Below, in pieces: positions 35,779-44,779 of a stretch of 64,000 nucleotides of DNA; within the stretch, counting starts at the first letter, position 1; each line of letters starts with the position of its first letter. A model generated the notes under the pieces. The model had not been told where the DNA came from. It did not search any database and saw nothing but the letters and a program-made list of their open reading frames with translations. This DNA comes from Streptomyces scopuliridis RB72 (GTDB taxonomy: Bacteria; Actinomycetota; Actinomycetes; Streptomycetales; Streptomycetaceae), in contig NZ_JOEI01000026.1 in NCBI RefSeq assembly GCF_000718095.1, positions 23,511 through 87,510 of the forward strand, in the 5' to 3' direction. The translations under genes were made by a program, and so were the position numbers.

Positions 35779-36783
35779 TCAGGCGAGGCGTGGGAGCGCT
35801 TCCCGGGTGACCTCGCCGAGCAGGGGCTCGCCCGCCACCCACCGGGCGACCTCGGCTACCGCGTACTGCCCGAGCCTTCGTACCTCGCTGCCCTGTGCGC
35901 CGGCTATGTGCGGGGTGACCAGCACATTCGGCAGTGACAGCAGCGGGTGGCCGGGCGGCAGGGGTTCGGGGGTCGTCACATCGAGGTACGCCTCCAGCCG
36001 GCCGGAGGCACATTCGGCTGTCAGCGCGTCCGTGTCGACGATGGCCCCTCGGGCGGTGTTGACGAGCGCGCCCCCGTCGGGGATGAGCGCGAGCATCGTG
36101 GCGTCGAGCAGGCCCGTGGTCTGAGGCAGGAGCGGGGCATGGACGCTGACCACCGCCGACTGTGCGCAGAGACCGGCGAGTTCGACCCGCTCGGCGCCGA
36201 GTCGGCGCGCCTCCTCGTCCGTGACATACGGATCGCTCAGCAATACCCGGAAACCCGCGTCGGACCTGACCAGTTCGGCGATGACCCGGCGCCCGACGCG
36301 CGAGGCGCCGATGATCCCGACTGTGAGCCCGTCGGCGCCCGAACGGTCGGCGAAGTCCGGCCATCCGTCGGCGTAACCGGCCGCCGTCGTCAGCGCCCGG
36401 CGCGCGGCGAGCGTGATGAGGGCGATGGTGCAGGAGGCGACGGGACCAGCGTTGGCGTCGGCCGCCGACGACACGACGATCCCGCGTTCCCAGACCGCCT
36501 CGCTGACGATCGGCTTGACCGTGCCGGCGGCATGCATCACGGCGCGCAGGTGGGGTGCCCCCGCCAGGACGTCGGCCGTCAGGCGGGGACAGCCCCAGCC
36601 GCTGACCAGGATCTCCGCGTCGGCGAGCGCGGCTCCCAGATCGGTTCCGGACGCGTCGGGGGCGAGTCGGACCAGTGAGGAGAGCCGGGCGCGCTGCTCC
36701 TCGGGGAGTACGAGCTCCGCGGTACCGGGGTTCATGACGCATACCGCCCTTGGGCGTTCGGGATATTCGGCTCTGGCTGTCAT
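35779..36783 (-). CDS. D-2-hydroxyacid dehydrogenase-family protein
   Basis: A 334-aa NAD-dependent D-isomer 2-hydroxyacid dehydrogenase. The Rossmann loop is GIIGASRVGRRVI. The catalytic triad is visible: Arg in NTARGAIVD, Glu in TPEPLP, His in TPHIAG. Such genes recur in Streptomyces glycan loci with DUF2264 proteins, where they may act on oxidised sugar acids; the substrate is unproven. GAAGGAGG precedes the ATG at 36783. Upstream lie 20-bp-periodic direct repeats (36806-36835) that could regulate it. Confidence 0.92.
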   Translation of the reverse strand: MTARAEYPERPRAVCVMNPGTAELVLPEEQRARLSSLVRLAPDASGTDLGAALADAEILVSGWGCPRLTADVLAGAPHLRAVMHAAGTVKPIVSEAVWERGIVVSSAADANAGPVASCTIALITLAARRALTTAAGYADGWPDFADRSGADGLTVGIIGASRVGRRVIAELVRSDAGFRVLLSDPYVTDEEARRLGAERVELAGLCAQSAVVSVHAPLLPQTTGLLDATMLALIPDGGALVNTARGAIVDTDALTAECASGRLEAYLDVTTPEPLPPGHPLLSLPNVLVTPHIAGAQGSEVRRLGQYAVAEVARWVAGEPLLGEVTREALPRLA

Positions 36784-36805
36784 GAGAGAGGGCCTCCTTC
36801 GCTAC

Positions 36806-36835
36806 GTACTGATATCTACTTTTCTGTACTGATAC
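36806..36835. promoter_or_regulatory. 20-bp-periodic direct repeats upstream of dehydrogenase
   Basis: GTACTGATAT (36806-36815) and GTACTGATAC (36826-36835) recur exactly 20 bp apart, two helical turns, 23 bp before the dehydrogenase start in an 87-bp gap. Candidate operator or activator site for an internal promoter. It does not resemble the ROK-type repeat at 41625. Confidence 0.5.
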
Positions 36836-36870
36836 GCGCCGATCGGCCGCTGTCCCGGTGCGGCACATCG

Positions 36871-39800
36871 TCAGGCGCGCGGCAGGCGCAGGGTCACCAT
36901 CTGGAACGGGCGCAGGGCGAGTACGACACCGCCGTCGGCCGCCGTCGGCGGCTCGGCGTCCGGGAGCGGCCGTTCCAGCAGATCCGTGGGGACGGCGCGG
37001 TCGGTGGCGAAGCCGTGGATACGGACGGTGGCGCGGGCCCGGCCTCCGTGTGCCTCGTAGAGGCGTACCACCAGGTCGCCGCTGCGGTCGTCGGCCAGCT
37101 TCACGGCACTGACCACGACGGCGTCATTGTCCACGGTCACCAGTGGCGCGACCGCCGCGGCGGCGGACCCGGTGACCCGGCGCTCGGGCAGGTTGGCCCG
37201 GTGGCCCTCGCGGACGGCGTCGCCGATCGTCGCACCCGGCACCAGTGCGTGCCGGAACCGGTGGACGCCCTGGTCGGTCTCGGGATCCGGGTAGCGGGGG
37301 GCGCGCAGCAGCGACGCGCGCACGGTGGTCGTCGTGCCCGCGCCGGCGCCGGTGCGTACCGTGCGGGTCACGTCGTGCCCGTAGGTCGCGTCGTTGACGA
37401 CCGCGACTCCCCAGCCCGGCTCATCGACGTGCACGAAACGGTGGTTGCACGCCTCGAACTTGGCCCACTCCCAGCTTGTGTTCTGGTGGGTGGGCCGGTA
37501 CACGTGGCCGAACTGCGTCTCGGAGGCGTACCGATCGGCCTTCACGTCCAGCGGGAAGGCCAGCTTCAGGAAACGCTCGGTCTCGTGCCAGTCCACTTCG
37601 GTGTCGATGTCGAGCCGCTTGGCGCCCGCCGGAACCGACAGAAGCTGAGTGACACGCGACGCCCCGAAGATCCGCTCGACGCGTACCGAGGTGCCCTCGA
37701 CACCCAGCTGGGCCACCTCGGTGAGGTCGCTGCCGACGTTCCGGTAGAAGGCGTCGACGTCCCACGCGTCCCACTGGTTGGGGAAGTCGGGATGGAGCTG
37801 GAAAAGGTTGGCCGCCTGCCCGGGTGCGATCGCCTCCCGGTCCGCGATGCGGTCGTACGCGGAGACCACGAGGCCGCGTCCGTCGATCTCGACTCGCAGC
37901 AGGCCGTTGTCGAGGACGTACCCGCCTCCCTCGCGTGGGACAGGAGGCACCGCGCCGCCCTGCCCGGTCCGGGCCGAGGCGCCCCCGGCCGGGACCGAAC
38001 AGCGGGTGTGCGGAGCCGAGTTGAACACCAGCTCGTTGCCGCCCGACGCGTCACCGGCGAGCGCACGCTGCGCACCCGCGATGATGCCCTCCAACTCCCC
38101 GGCGAGCCGCGCGTACGTCTCGCGTGCCTCACGGTGCACCCAAGCGATCGAAGAGCCGGGCAGGATGTCATGGAACTGGTGCAGGAGCACCGTTTTCCAG
38201 ATCCGGTCCAACTCCTCATAGGGATACGGCATGTCGGTACGCACCGCCGCTGTGGCGGCCCACAGCTCGGCCTCCGTGAGAAGCGACTCGCTGCGCCGAT
38301 TGCCGCGCTTGGTCCCCGCCTGGCTGGTGAGCGTGGCGCGGTGCAGTTCGAGGTAGAGCTCTCCGACCCACACGGGCGGGTCGGGGTATTCGGCCTCGGC
38401 CTTGGCGAAGAAGTCCGCAGGGGCCTCCCACTCGACGCGCGCCGCGCCCTCCAGACTGCGCATCCGGGCCGCCTTGGCGACCATCTCGCGCGTGGTCCCA
38501 CCCCCGCCGTCCCCGTAACCGGTCGGCGCGAGGGAGCGGGTGGCGACGCCCTTCTCCTTGAAGTTACGTGCCGCGTGGGCGATCTGGCGGCCCGTCATCT
38601 CGCAGTTGTACGAGTCGACGGGCGGGAAGTGGGTGAAGACGCGGGTGCCGTCGATGCCCTCCCAGGAGAACGTGTGGTGCGGGAAGGCGTTGGTCCGGCT
38701 CCACGAGATCTTCTGGGTGAGCAGTCGCGTGGCGCCGGCGGCCCTGATGATCTGCGGCAGGCCCGCCGCGAAGCCGAAGGTGTCCGGCAGCCATGCCTCG
38801 TCGCTCTCGATGCCGAACTCTTCCAGGAAGAAGCGTTTGCCGTGGACGAACTGACGGGCCATCGCCTCGGACCCCGGCATGTTGGTGTCGGACTCCACCC
38901 ACATCCCGCCGGCGGGTACGAACCTGCCCTCCGCGACGGCCTTCTTGACCCGGGCGTACACCTCGGGCCGGTGCTCCTTGATCCAGGCGAACTGCTGGGC
39001 CTGCGACATGGCGAAGACGAAGTCGGGCTCCTCATCGAGGAGCGCCGTCATGTTCGACGCCGTACGGGCCACCTTGCGGACCGTCTCGCGCAGCGGCCAC
39101 AGCCAAGCGGAGTCGATGTGGGCATGCCCGACGGCACTGATGCGGTGCGCCGCGGGGGCGGCGGGCGCGGCGAGCGCACCGGCGAGTTCGTCACGCGCCG
39201 CCTGGGCCGTGCCGTTCACGTCCTGGAGGTCGACCGCGTCCAGGGCGCGGCCGATCGCGCGCAGGATCTCCCAGCGGCGTGCCCCGTCGAGGGACAGCTC
39301 CGCCATGAGCTCGCCGAGGACTTCCAGGTCCATGACCAGGTTCCACACCGTCTCGTCGAAGACGGCCAACCGCATCTCGCCGAGCACGTATTGGGGAGCC
39401 TCGCCGGCCGTCGCCTTGTCGCCCATCGGCGTCGGCTGGAACGGCACCCCGTTCGCGTCGAGGTCGGGGTTGGAGGCAGCCTCGATGTGCCAGTGGACCT
39501 GCTCCCCGCCGGTCACCGGTGAGCCGACGCGGACGTACGCGTTGCGCGGGTGGAGTCCCTTGACCGGGGTGCCGTCGGGCCGATAGACGAGGCCCTCGCA
39601 CTGGAAACCCGGGGTCCGCGGGGTGAATCCGAGGTCGAGTACGGCCTCGACGGTACGGCCCGACCACTCGGCGGGAACAGTGCCGGTGACCTTGAACCAG
39701 CTGGTCCCCCAGGGCAGGCCCCACGGAGTGCCCGGGGCGACGGGGGTGGTCGGTGCCGCCAACCCCTCGGTTACGGGAACGGGTTCGCCCGCGGTGGACC

Positions 39801-39906
39801 ATATCTCCACGGCCAAGGGTGTCGTGACGGGGTGGACAGCCGGCCGGACGCGTTCCCTGAGAACGCGTTCCAGACGTGCTTCGACCAGCTTCCGGTCGTC
39901 ATGCAT
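36871..39906 (-). CDS. GH38 alpha-mannosidase, second copy
   Basis: A 1011-aa family-38 glycoside hydrolase. Zinc site in AVGHAHIDSAWLWP (H261, H263, D265), nucleophile D375 in AWLPDTFGF. Substrate region sequences differ from the 27004 copy (NAFPHHTFSWEG versus NKLPHHTFDWEG), so the two may cleave different linkages. No signal peptide. GGAGACC precedes the ATG at 39906. It lies 69 nt below the Gfo/Idh gene and above the dehydrogenase. Two cytosolic GH38 enzymes in one locus point to a branched or mixed-linkage mannoside. Confidence 0.95.
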   Translation of the reverse strand: MHDDRKLVEARLERVLRERVRPAVHPVTTPLAVEIWSTAGEPVPVTEGLAAPTTPVAPGTPWGLPWGTSWFKVTGTVPAEWSGRTVEAVLDLGFTPRTPGFQCEGLVYRPDGTPVKGLHPRNAYVRVGSPVTGGEQVHWHIEAASNPDLDANGVPFQPTPMGDKATAGEAPQYVLGEMRLAVFDETVWNLVMDLEVLGELMAELSLDGARRWEILRAIGRALDAVDLQDVNGTAQAARDELAGALAAPAAPAAHRISAVGHAHIDSAWLWPLRETVRKVARTASNMTALLDEEPDFVFAMSQAQQFAWIKEHRPEVYARVKKAVAEGRFVPAGGMWVESDTNMPGSEAMARQFVHGKRFFLEEFGIESDEAWLPDTFGFAAGLPQIIRAAGATRLLTQKISWSRTNAFPHHTFSWEGIDGTRVFTHFPPVDSYNCEMTGRQIAHAARNFKEKGVATRSLAPTGYGDGGGGTTREMVAKAARMRSLEGAARVEWEAPADFFAKAEAEYPDPPVWVGELYLELHRATLTSQAGTKRGNRRSESLLTEAELWAATAAVRTDMPYPYEELDRIWKTVLLHQFHDILPGSSIAWVHREARETYARLAGELEGIIAGAQRALAGDASGGNELVFNSAPHTRCSVPAGGASARTGQGGAVPPVPREGGGYVLDNGLLRVEIDGRGLVVSAYDRIADREAIAPGQAANLFQLHPDFPNQWDAWDVDAFYRNVGSDLTEVAQLGVEGTSVRVERIFGASRVTQLLSVPAGAKRLDIDTEVDWHETERFLKLAFPLDVKADRYASETQFGHVYRPTHQNTSWEWAKFEACNHRFVHVDEPGWGVAVVNDATYGHDVTRTVRTGAGAGTTTTVRASLLRAPRYPDPETDQGVHRFRHALVPGATIGDAVREGHRANLPERRVTGSAAAAVAPLVTVDNDAVVVSAVKLADDRSGDLVVRLYEAHGGRARATVRIHGFATDRAVPTDLLERPLPDAEPPTAADGGVVLALRPFQMVTLRLPRA

Positions 39907-39975
39907 GAAGGGGGTCTCCTGTTGCTGCGAGCGTGTGGGGGCGGTCGAGAGTGGCGTGGTCGGACGCGGTGTTGA

Positions 39976-41079
39976 TCAGTGACCGGCGGGGGCCACCGGG
40001 GCGGGGCGCTCGCAGGTGCTTGTCACCGGGAGTGCGCGGCCCTGGTCCGCCGCGTCCATGAGGGTGAGCATGGTGTCCAGGACGTGCGCGGCGAGTTCCG
40101 CCGAGGCGCGGTGCGGACGCCCGTCGGACAGGGCCTCGGCCAGATCGGCGAGGCCGGTGCCTCGCCCGGCGCCCGGGTAGCCGGCGGACGGGGGCAGGGT
40201 TTCCCAGCCGTCACCGCGGTGGATCTCCACAGCACCGTCGAAATTGTTCGGGTCGGGCACGGACAGCGAGGCAGCGGTGCCGTGCACCTCGATGCGCGGC
40301 AGCCGCGCGGCGCGGACGTCGAAGCTCATGACCAGGGTGGACAGGGCGCCTCCGGCGTGCTCCAGGACGCCGGTGATGTGGGTGTCCACCTTCACCGGGA
40401 AGGTGTGCCCCGCTCGGGGACCGCTGCCGATGGTCCGCCGCGCACGCGGCCGGGAGGACGCTCCGGTCACCCGGACCACCGGGCCGAGGAGGTGGACCAG
40501 GGCCGACAGATAGTACGGCCCCATGTCGAGCAGCGGGCCACCACCTGGCCGGTAGTAGAACTCCGGGTCCGGGTGCCACTTCTCGTGGCCCGCGCCGGTC
40601 ATGAAGGCGGTGGCCGCCACGGGCGTACCGATCAGGCCGTCGTCCACCGCCTTGCGCGCGGTCTGGGTCCCGGATCCGAGGACGGTGTCGAGCGCGCAGC
40701 CGACCCGCAGTCCCGCCTCACGCGCCGCCGCCAGCACGGCATCGGCCTCCTCGCGGTTGGCCGCGAGGGGCTTCTCGCCGTACACGTGCTTGCCCGCACG
40801 GAGTGCCGCCAGGGCGACGTTCGCGTGCGCGGCCGGAATCGTGAGGTTGAGAACGGCGTCCACGTCGTCCCTGGCCACCAGGGCGGCCACGGACGGCAGC
40901 ACGGCGACTTCTTCCCCGGCCTGCGCCTGTTCCGCGACGGCCCGCGCGCGCATTCGGTCGAGGTCGGTGACGGCGGTGAGCCGTACGGACGTCAGACTCC
41001 GCAGCGTCGAGAGATAGGCGCCGCTGATCTTTCCCGCGCCCACGATGCCGATGTTCAAAGGCTTCAGCGGCTCGCCCAC
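39976..41079 (-). CDS. Gfo/Idh/MocA-family oxidoreductase
   Basis: A 367-aa sugar oxidoreductase. NAD loop NIGIVGAGKISGAY near residues 8-21, the EKPLA motif in HVYGEKPLAANREEAD (catalytic Lys), and C-terminal domain GGGPLLDMGPYYLSALVHLL with the conserved Asp and Tyr. Family members oxidise or interconvert sugars, often at C3, and some act in oxidative glycosidase pathways. AAAGGGGA sets the GTG at 41079 as start, which overlaps the end of the ThuA-like remnant by 16 nt. First intact gene after the ROK-type operator. Confidence 0.93.
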   Translation of the reverse strand: MGEPLKPLNIGIVGAGKISGAYLSTLRSLTSVRLTAVTDLDRMRARAVAEQAQAGEEVAVLPSVAALVARDDVDAVLNLTIPAAHANVALAALRAGKHVYGEKPLAANREEADAVLAAAREAGLRVGCALDTVLGSGTQTARKAVDDGLIGTPVAATAFMTGAGHEKWHPDPEFYYRPGGGPLLDMGPYYLSALVHLLGPVVRVTGASSRPRARRTIGSGPRAGHTFPVKVDTHITGVLEHAGGALSTLVMSFDVRAARLPRIEVHGTAASLSVPDPNNFDGAVEIHRGDGWETLPPSAGYPGAGRGTGLADLAEALSDGRPHRASAELAAHVLDTMLTLMDAADQGRALPVTSTCERPAPVAPAGH

Positions 41080-41479
41080 AGCAGTCCCCTTTCGGTCAGC
41101 GTGCGGACTTCCGGCACGTCGGAGTCGTCGGGCTTGTGCCCGATGGTCGAGACGAAGACCCGTCCCGTGCGGGTCGGTGAGCACCCAGTACTGCTCGGTG
41201 TGCACGGCGAAGTCGTCGAGCCCCGCGATGACGGGATGGTCGACGCGCTCGGGCAGCAGGTGCACCGTGTGGTCGTGGAAACCTGGCGGGTGCGTCACGA
41301 ACTTGCCACCCGTCAGCAGGTGGTAACCGTGATCGTGGAAGCAGTCGATGATGCCGCCGTGCCAGCCGGCGAGCCCGGTGCTCCGCTCCCGGGTGATGGT
41401 CCCCATGGTCCAGCACTGCACGCTGATGCCCGTCCCATCCACCGCGGACGACGAGTGCTCGCCGGTTGTCGCTGGTCAA
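41064..41479 (-). pseudogene. ThuA-like protein with internal deletions
   Basis: Reads DNRRALVVRGG (from the TTG at 41479), then jumps frame to DGTGISVQCWTMGTITRERS, GLAGWHGGIIDCFHDHG, HPVIAGLDDFAVHTEQYWVL and, after another shift, RVFVSTIGHKPDDSDVPEV and TLTERGLLWASR. These are ordered pieces of a ThuA-like class I amidotransferase-fold protein (normally about 220 aa). About 40 residues after the N-terminus, and some 25 before RVFV, are missing. ThuA-Gfo/Idh pairs are common in sugar loci, so the remnant explains the original operon. The coupling overlap with the Gfo/Idh gene is retained. Confidence 0.8.
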
Positions 41480-41605
41480 GGTGATGCGCGCTCCCAGTCG
41501 GCGCCGCACGGCAGAGTGCGGCGATCGGGGTCGGGTGAGGTCGCCCAGCAGGCCGGGGCGAAGCAGCTGACTCTGCTCGGACCGAGTTGAACCGGCTGCG
41601 ATCTG

Positions 41606-41651
41606 AACGTATGAACCGGCACCGAAGTTTGTCAATATGTTGGACAAACTT
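41606..41651 (-). promoter_or_regulatory. ROK-type operator over the glycan-operon promoter
   Basis: A perfect inverted repeat: AAGTTTGTC (41625-41633), 9-nt spacer, GACAAACTT (41643-41651). On the minus strand TTGACA (41630-41635) inside it is a consensus -35, and TACGTT (41606-41611) is a possible -10 with an 18-bp spacer. TTTGTC/GACAAA half-sites are typical of ROK repressor operators, and a ROK gene ends this locus. Binding would block transcription of the whole minus-strand operon. Confidence 0.8.
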
Positions 41652-42149
41652 GGGGGAGAGGTGCGTGATGGCCGCCCTTCACGACGAGGCGGCACAGATA
41701 GCGATCACCACGAAACCCTCCATACCATCCATAATCAGAGATGCCGCCGTGCCGCCCAGAGTGCGCGCGGAAGACCAATCGGGCCTGCTCCACGGTCCCG
41801 CTGCCGGATCGCATGGTGCATCACCGTCCCGCAGGCCTACCTCGACTCCCAGCCCCGAAGCCTGATCGCTCCCAAGGCCCGTTCGATGCGCCTGCGTTCG
41901 AGCTGTCGAACGTATTGACTAACGCAACTCGATGGAATTACATGACGACGCGGCCACGCCGTCAGCCGCACCTGCCCCCCCACCTCCGATCACGGTGCCG
42001 GCGTGGCCCAGCGTGCCCAGACGTCGCGGGACCTGGCGTGGCGGGCGACTTCGGCTCATTCCAACTGAGCGCATCAGTGCAACTACGCGCCGAGGGTGCG
42101 AATTTCGGGCGCCTCGGGCGAACACCTGCTCGCGGCCCGTTGATCCCGC
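41652..42149. other. Gene-poor gap before the GH87-like gene
   Basis: Short open frames exist on both strands, one starting ATGGCCGCCCTTC (41668) after GGGGGAGAGG. None has a recognisable motif or convincing codon pattern, and they overlap each other. The gap probably contains the promoter of the GH87-like gene. Nothing further is supported. Confidence 0.4.
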
Positions 42150-42193
42150 CCTGTCGTCAATCCAATCAAGACCTGTCGTCAATCCATTCAAGA
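42150..42193 (+). repeat. 22-bp tandem repeat before GH87-like start
   Basis: Two adjacent 22-bp copies (42150-42171 and 42172-42193), beginning CCTGTCGTCAATCCA and ending TCAAGA, differ at one base (A/T). The second copy runs into the ribosome site (AGAGGTGG) 8 nt before the ATG at 42202. It could be an operator, a slippage duplication, or a leader-RNA element. Confidence 0.75.
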
Positions 42194-42201
42194 GGTGGCA
42201 C

Positions 42202-44040
42202 ATGCACCGGAGAATCCGACGAGCCCCAATGTGGCTCTCTGGCATCGCAATGCTGGTCGCCGACGCTCTGTTCGTCATTCCAGGCGCCGAGGTTCACGCG
42301 GAAGCGGCAACGGGGGAGGGGGGAGCGGGGGCTGTTGCGAAGGCGGTTGCCTCGGCCGGTGCCACAACGCCCTTCGTGACGGTCGAAGCCGAGTCCGGGA
42401 AGCTCGGCGGCGGCGCCGAAGTTCGCTCCATCAAGCCGGGAGACCCGGCGCCGACCGCGGCCTCTTTGGAGACCGAAGCCTCGGGCTACGCGTTTGTCGA
42501 GCTGAGTGGCACCGGTGGTTCGGTGACGATACCAAACAACACGGGCAAGAACGCCAATACCCTCGTGGTCCGCGCATCGATTCCTGACGCACCGGAAGGC
42601 GGCGGCATCACCGCGTCGCTGAACCTGTATGTGAACGGCACGTTCCGCCAGGCGATCACGCTGAGCTCCCAGCAGGCGTGGAACTATCGCGACGCGACCA
42701 CGAACCCGGACGACCCCAACGCGGGCGGGAAGCCCTACCACTTCTACAACGAATTCCCCGTCTGGGTCACGGGTGCCCCCATCGCCCCGGGCAGCACCAT
42801 CATGCTCAGGAAGGACACCGCCAACACGGCTGCCGTCTACGACATCGACTCCGTCGATCTGGAGAACGTCGGCGCCGCACTGGCCTCACCGGCCAATTCG
42901 CTTTCCGTCGTGAGTTATGGCGCGGACCCGAACTTCTCGAAGGATTCGACGGTCGCCATCCAGGACACGGTGAACGCAGCCCGGCAGCAGGGGAAGTCGG
43001 TGTGGATCCCGCAGGGCAAGTATCTGACGAACAGCCTGGTCTCCAAGCCGCTGGACTTCACCGGCGTGAAGGTGCAGGGAGCCGGCATGTGGTACACCAC
43101 CCTCTATCGCAAGGTTCCTCTTCCGGCCAACTCATGGCGCTCGCAGATCCTGGTGGGCTCGGGCACCACCGTCACAGATCTACAGATCGATACGAACGCC
43201 ATCTGGCGCGGAGTCGGTGGCACCGGCGGTTCGGACTACGGAATCAACGCCAGCGGTGCCGGTGGGTGGCAGGTCGACCGGATCTGGACGCGGCACATTG
43301 ATGCCAATTGGCTGTCGGGCACGGGTGGGACCATTCGAAACAGCCGGACCGCGGACACCTACGGTGACGGGTTCAACATCAACAACGGCAATACGAAGAA
43401 TCCCGACAAACTCGGCCTCAATATCACGGTCCAGAACAACTTCGCCCGGGGCACCGGCGACGACTCCTTCGCGGTCTACTCCGACTCCGGCGCCGCCGGG
43501 ACCAACGGCCAGTTGATCGGTGCGAAGGTCCTGAACAACACCGCGATCGCGCCCTGGTGGGCCAACGGCCTCCGGATCGCCGGCGGGAGAAACATCGAGT
43601 TGAAGAACAACCTGGTGAACAGTGTGTCGTCGAACAGCGCTCTGGACATCGGCGTGTTCGGCGATACGGGACACCCCTTGGAGTCTGCCACGGTCAGCGG
43701 GAACGTCCTGCTCGGCGGAGGCGGCTGGAACGGCGTCCGGCACGGTGTGCGGATCAGCTCTCCCACGAGCACCTCGCTGTATCCGGACGCTTACACGAAC
43801 GTCACCTTGACCGACAACGTCCTGCGCGGGGCTCTCCGTGCGGGCCTTTACATCGATCGAACGCGTGTCACCGCGACCCTGAAGAACAACACGATCGATG
43901 GTCCGGCGACCCGGGGAATCTGGATCACCTCGGGAGTCACCGGCACCGGGTCCTTCACGGATAACCAGGTGCGGAACCTACGCCCGGGGCACGTCGCGAC
44001 CCAGAACGACTCGGCGTCCACGTTCAAGATCACCGGCTGA
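42202..44040 (+). CDS. Secreted GH87-like beta-helix glycoside hydrolase
   Basis: A 612-aa exported enzyme. Signal peptide residues 1-33 (MHRRIRR, hydrophobic core, cleavage near VHAEA). A carbohydrate-binding module of CBM6/35 type follows (TVEAESGKLGGGAEV to about residue 220), then a right-handed parallel beta-helix starting SVVSYGADPNFSKD. The acidic cluster TYGDGFNINNG and RGTGDDSFAVYSD matches the catalytic Asp arrangement of GH87 alpha-1,3-glucanases/mycodextranases. AGAGGTGG precedes the ATG. Divergent from the mannosidase operon, it could release the oligosaccharide that operon imports. Exact substrate uncertain. Confidence 0.8.
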   Translation: MHRRIRRAPMWLSGIAMLVADALFVIPGAEVHAEAATGEGGAGAVAKAVASAGATTPFVTVEAESGKLGGGAEVRSIKPGDPAPTAASLETEASGYAFVELSGTGGSVTIPNNTGKNANTLVVRASIPDAPEGGGITASLNLYVNGTFRQAITLSSQQAWNYRDATTNPDDPNAGGKPYHFYNEFPVWVTGAPIAPGSTIMLRKDTANTAAVYDIDSVDLENVGAALASPANSLSVVSYGADPNFSKDSTVAIQDTVNAARQQGKSVWIPQGKYLTNSLVSKPLDFTGVKVQGAGMWYTTLYRKVPLPANSWRSQILVGSGTTVTDLQIDTNAIWRGVGGTGGSDYGINASGAGGWQVDRIWTRHIDANWLSGTGGTIRNSRTADTYGDGFNINNGNTKNPDKLGLNITVQNNFARGTGDDSFAVYSDSGAAGTNGQLIGAKVLNNTAIAPWWANGLRIAGGRNIELKNNLVNSVSSNSALDIGVFGDTGHPLESATVSGNVLLGGGGWNGVRHGVRISSPTSTSLYPDAYTNVTLTDNVLRGALRAGLYIDRTRVTATLKNNTIDGPATRGIWITSGVTGTGSFTDNQVRNLRPGHVATQNDSASTFKITG

Positions 44041-44083
44041 GAACCCCCGGCCTGACACCCCGGGGCAGCGCACGGTGGAGTTG

Positions 44084-44118
44084 CCCGCGGCCGGCCGGTT
44101 CTCCCGGCCGGCCGCGGG
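44084..44118 (+). terminator. Strong hairpin terminator after GH87-like gene
   Basis: A perfect 15-bp stem CCCGCGGCCGGCCGG (44084-44098) with its complement at 44104-44118 and a TTCTC loop, 43 nt after the stop. Confidence 0.85.
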
Positions 44119-44184
44119 TATCGCGATGACCGTTCGGCAAGCGCGTTCCGCGGTACACACCGGCGAGGGGCATCCCCTTCGCCA

Positions 44185-44600
44185 GGGCGTGTTTCGAAAG
44201 TCCCGCCTGGCCCGCGCGACGATCTCTTTTCGTGGCGCGTGGAGGTTTAACAGACGGACAATGGGCCGTGCTGGAGCCGTTGTTGCCGAAGGGACGGAGG
44301 CTCGGCCGGCCACCGACATGGACCCGGCGGGAGCTGATCGACGGGATACGCTTCCGGGCGCGAACCGGCATCCCGTGGCGGGACGCACCCGTCGAGGGGA
44401 GCTGCAAAACCATGTCGATCGTGGTCACCGCGGGGCAGCGTGGTGACTCCCCGCAGTTCGAGGCCGTTCCAGGAAGGCATCAGAGTGCCCCGGTCGGGGC
44501 AGGGCCGGCCACGCACCAGGCCGCGACGAGTGCGTGCGGACAAGGCGCGCGCCTCTCGTAGGAACCGCGCCTGCCTACCTCTGCGAGCTGGGTGGACACA
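44185..44600 (+). mobile_element. IS5-family remnant with internal deletion
   Basis: The left end GGGCGTGTTTCGAAAG (44185-44200) looks like an IS5-type inverted repeat. The GTG at 44232 begins a DDE transposase: GLTDGQWAVLEPLLPKGRR, TRRELIDGIRFRARTGIPWR. After DAPVE the sequence jumps to KTMSIVVTAGQRGDSPQFEA and, in another frame, RPRTRPRRVRADKARASRRN from the later part. The first catalytic-Asp region is deleted. The following 180 bases, up to the VWA gene, show no gene. Confidence 0.75.
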
Positions 44601-44779
44601 ATGGGTGGCCCGTTCCGTTGGTGCCGCTCGTGGTGATCGCGGGGATTGCCTTGATCTCCGCCGGGACGGCGGCCAGGCCGTGCACGCCCGTGCTCGCGGA
44701 ATCGACATCGGGTGTCCATGACTGGCCGGCCCTTCGCAACTGGTCCTGGACCACCCGCTCTACGCCCTTTTCATGAACT

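Noticed and set aside
37015..39522. 835-codon plus-strand open frame antisense to the second GH38 gene
   Set aside because: Shadow of a high-GC gene; no start signal, no recognisable domain.
41668..41865. Small plus-strand ORF after a GGGGGAGAGG sequence next to the ROK operator
   Set aside because: A ribosome-like site exists, but the product has no coding-like pattern or motif; kept as part of the gene-poor gap.
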